Notes under the pieces: model-generated
What the model was told of the DNA's origin: nothing
Seen by the model: the letters and a program-made list of their open reading frames with translations, nothing else
Databases searched by the model: none
Assembly: GCA_045837725.1 (NCBI GenBank)
Contig: JBEWZL010000003.1
Location: 186,001-250,000 of the forward strand
Length of the DNA stretch: 64,000 bases
Source: Vermamoeba vermiformis
Taxonomy: Eukaryota; Tubulinea; Echinamoebida
Reading direction: 5' to 3'
Made by a program: the position numbers and the translations under genes
Part shown: positions 61,318 through 64,000 of the stretch, one piece after another
Position numbering within the stretch: the first letter of the stretch is position 1
Layout of the letters: the number at the start of each line of letters is the position of its first letter

Positions 61318-64000
61318 TAACTGAACGGCTTTGATTGCATTGAATGAGCTTGAAGCTGGCTCAAGATCTGTTGTTGCTGCAACAATGGTAGTTGCGTAAA
61401 GCCTAGAAAAGACTCAATTAGCCGCTGTATAATAACACTTATAATTAACTCGTCTTCTTTTTCAAAGGGTAGGTACCTGGAATATTAACAGCCATTTGGA
61501 TGAGTTGCGGTGATGGCATTTGAGGGGTGTTGTTGCCCCGCTTGAACGGATTGTCAATCACGCTCTCACCATTGCTTTTAACAAGATTAGACACTTCACG
61601 TTGGAAACATTATAAAATTATCACTTACACGGTGCTGAAGCCAGGAGGAGCATTGACCGCAACGTGAGGCATTGCAGTGTAACGAGGGGACCTATAAAAA
61701 GTTGTTAGTAAAAGCCGTTAAATAGTTAAATATAACACTAGACTTACTTCTTATCCGCGGGCTCGGAGGACCAGATCGAGTTAAAGACCGACGGCACATT
61801 GTTGCTGTTATTGTTCGGAGCAGGACTAACGCCATATGAGGGTTGAACAGGTGCGTTCAATGGATTGCCCTTCGTGGCTGCACCGCCAAACGGGTTATTG
61901 TAATCAGTACTCGAGCCGAAGAATCCACCGAACGGCTGAGGCGTAGGAGCTCCCATACTTTGAGATCCTTGGCTGCTGAAACTACTCGGGGTCGGTGCAC
62001 CCATCTATTTAAATAGACGTTAGACCAGTTTGTTTTCGTCGCACGTATTCTTATTTGACTTACTTGATTGCCATAGTTGCCGAATGGCGTGTACATTTGA
62101 CCGCCCATGACCTGCGTGGATAAAGGTGCGCCATTGGGCATTCCGTTGCTATTGAACGGCTGTTGTTGCTGTGGCTGAGCTTGAGAAGCGAACATGTCCC
62201 AGCCAGTAGGTCCTCTATTAACACTCGTATTATTGGCAACTGTCACTAAGGGAGGCATATTGTTCGGTTGAGAACCAGGGCTGGATCTGATCTCGGAACC
62301 AATGGGCTCAGGACGAGCTTTAGAAGGCGATGCCACGTCAGTTTTGACGTTGTTGCTCGAGCTAGGCTTGAAAAGAATGACTTCTTCGTCCTCTTGATCC
62401 ATTTGCGGTACTGGCTCCATAGACAAGTTGCTCGCGTCAATGTGCAGCATGCTGTTGTTGTTGGACGAGCCAAACGGGAAGTTGCCGTTAGCGAGCATGG
62501 GCGAGTTCAAAAACTGTACACCGCTCTTGGGCAGTGATGAGATAGGCGTGCTTTGAATCTCCTCGGCATCCATGAGTGGTTGATTCGCTTTGAGTTGACT
62601 CAACTTGTTCACAGCTTGGTCTACTGGCAATGAAACAGCATTAGAAACGCAACAGGACTAACTTTTGAATCAGACTTACCTTGAGTATTGATTTGATCGT
62701 CATCCACGGACCTCAATGAGAACTTTCCGAGAGCAGTATTGTAGTACACGATCTTCTCGTCCTATTTAAAATGTTAATAAGACTAGGCAAGTCGCGTAAC
62801 GTAAGGGACAGGACTTACAGTATCGGGTACTTGATAGTTAGCGAGAATCAGACCGAATGCTTTGATTTTAGTCATGCGCTTCAAGATGCCAAGTACGCGG
62901 TCGTCAATGTTCATCGGGTTATTGTCCAACATGGCCGCGGCTTGGAAGTCCACCAATTGGAACGACTCTTTGAGAGGCAGAAAACCTTGAAGCTCGAGCT
63001 CTTCGACTAGAGGTCGCTTCATGCTGGCACTAATGTCTTCAGCCATGTTGTTCGCAAGAATTCCGAGAATGTAATTCAAGAACGAAGCTGTTGTCTCGCG
63101 CAATGCCATCCATTTAGCCTATTGATAGATTCGTTAGCACGTGATCATTTGAAATAATTATGATTCAATTACCTCGGAGAACTCTGACTTTTTGAGGTAT
63201 AAGCAGTTGTATTTCATCCAATCGCTGAAGATGGACAACGGCTTCAACAATTTGGGCAGCTTTTGGTTAGCTTTAGTGATAACACGCATCGCAATCAAGT
63301 ACGTCTCCAAAGCCAAGGACAACGAGTACTTTTGAAGCTCAGTGCGCTGACCAATCTCAATGTAGCTCGGTGTGATACCGTCGGGCACAACATTGATGTT
63401 GTTGAACGTGAAGATATTGATCACGAAGATCTTCAACAGGACTTGTTCGTTGATGAGGTCCTTTCTTAACAACTGTTCATATTCGGATAAAGCCTTAGTT
63501 TCTAATTCAGGCCATGACTCCAAACTACAAAGACTCATTAGATCCAATTCAACTGACAGCAATACTTAGTTACTACGTACTTATTCTTCGTGAACAGAAT
63601 ACCGTGAAGTCGAACAAACTTGGATAAGAATGAACGAACCTCAGGCGCGATGTCAGCGTCTTCGATAAATTCTTTTTGTAACTTTCCACCACGACCACTA
63701 TACACGATAAAGGTTAGCTCTAGCGCTATAATATACTACTGCTATTAACGTACGATGATTGGGAAGAGGACTGTGAGCCTTCTACTTTAGCCTTATTCTT
63801 TTCGAGTAACACGTTAATGTTGTCACGTGCTGTCAAGAACGGATGCGTAACAGCCAAGCTGCGGAAGTAGTGATAAACAGCGTTGAAATCATCGTCGCAG
63901 TACGTGTTCAATACGGCGAGTTGATTGTGAGGATTACCCCACGACGGCATCAACTTCAACGCTCGTTTGTAGTAATTGGCGGAGGCCATCCAATCACGTG
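61318..64000 (-). CDS. SMG7/EST1-type protein, 5' end cut by the window
   Basis: Exons from the right edge: 64000-63754, 63697-63581, 63524-63173, 63118-62819, 62761-62680, 62623-62064, 62004-61748, 61691-61629, 61574-61477, 61403-61318; the start lies outside. The first visible exon has the EST1 DNA/RNA-binding-domain hallmark YYKRALKLMPSWGNPHNQLAVL, then DFNAVYHYFRSLAVTHPFLTARDNI. A helical domain follows (LLKPLSIFSDWMKYNCLYLK), then a long disordered tail rich in Asn/Gln/Pro/Gly with MGAPTP and FGG-type repeats and NPF motifs (DYNNPFGG, DNPFKRG). SMG7-class proteins use a 14-3-3-like N-domain (not visible) to bind phospho-UPF1 in nonsense-mediated decay. Assignment to SMG7 rather than SMG5/6 rests on the missing PIN domain. 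Confidence 0.82.

Overview
The window is a stretch of compact nuclear genome from a unicellular eukaryote. Genes are packed 30-500 bp apart on both strands and most are cut by many 40-110 bp GT-AG introns (a few GC-AG). The most telling gene for taxonomy is a TKL kinase with a coiled coil in front and an SH2 domain behind the catalytic domain (46.7-49.9 kb), the Shk layout best known from amoebozoans such as Dictyostelium. The PXB-PX-DUF3818 protein, the RhoGEF and the many F-box adaptors fit an amoebozoan too, but the exact lineage is inference.

Layout, left to right: the 3' end of a surface-protein gene; a Crinkler/RHS-like P-loop NTPase gene with a MITE-like element in one intron; an LRR protein with a C-terminal F-box; a small four-helix membrane protein; a MORN-repeat protein with a 5S rRNA gene in an intron; a divergent pair (unknown protein and BolA); a 12-exon PXB-PX-DUF3818 protein; two tandem four-helix membrane proteins; the queuine tRNA-ribosyltransferase QTRT1; and a divergent pair of type I membrane proteins with relics of the same family around them (19.6-26.5 kb). 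Then come two paralogous 14-exon F-box/beta-propeller genes facing each other across NDUFS7, a pseudokinase, an F-box/LRR gene, and a PH-zinc-finger-SPRY-F-box gene (26.7-41.1 kb). The right part is housekeeping and signalling: inositol monophosphatase, an AFG2/CDC48-like AAA+ ATPase, the Shk-like kinase, threonine aldolase with a tRNA-Arg(ACG) in an intron, an SDR, a RhoGEF with lipid-anchor signals at both ends, a P4-ATPase flippase with a second 5S rRNA gene in its last intron, and a 5'-truncated SMG7/EST1-type gene.

Themes worth following: (1) all three Pol III genes found lie inside protein-gene introns, in the sense orientation, and the introns that are too long for this genome are mostly the ones with passengers; (2) both 5S copies share an upstream block that looks like an inverted partial copy of the 5S 5' end; (3) five divergent F-box proteins sit in 64 kb, four of them within 15 kb; (4) a family of type I membrane proteins is expanding and decaying locally. 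No provirus, LTR element or CRISPR array was seen. Exon boundaries were read by eye from frame continuity and splice consensus; expect errors of a few bases in places.
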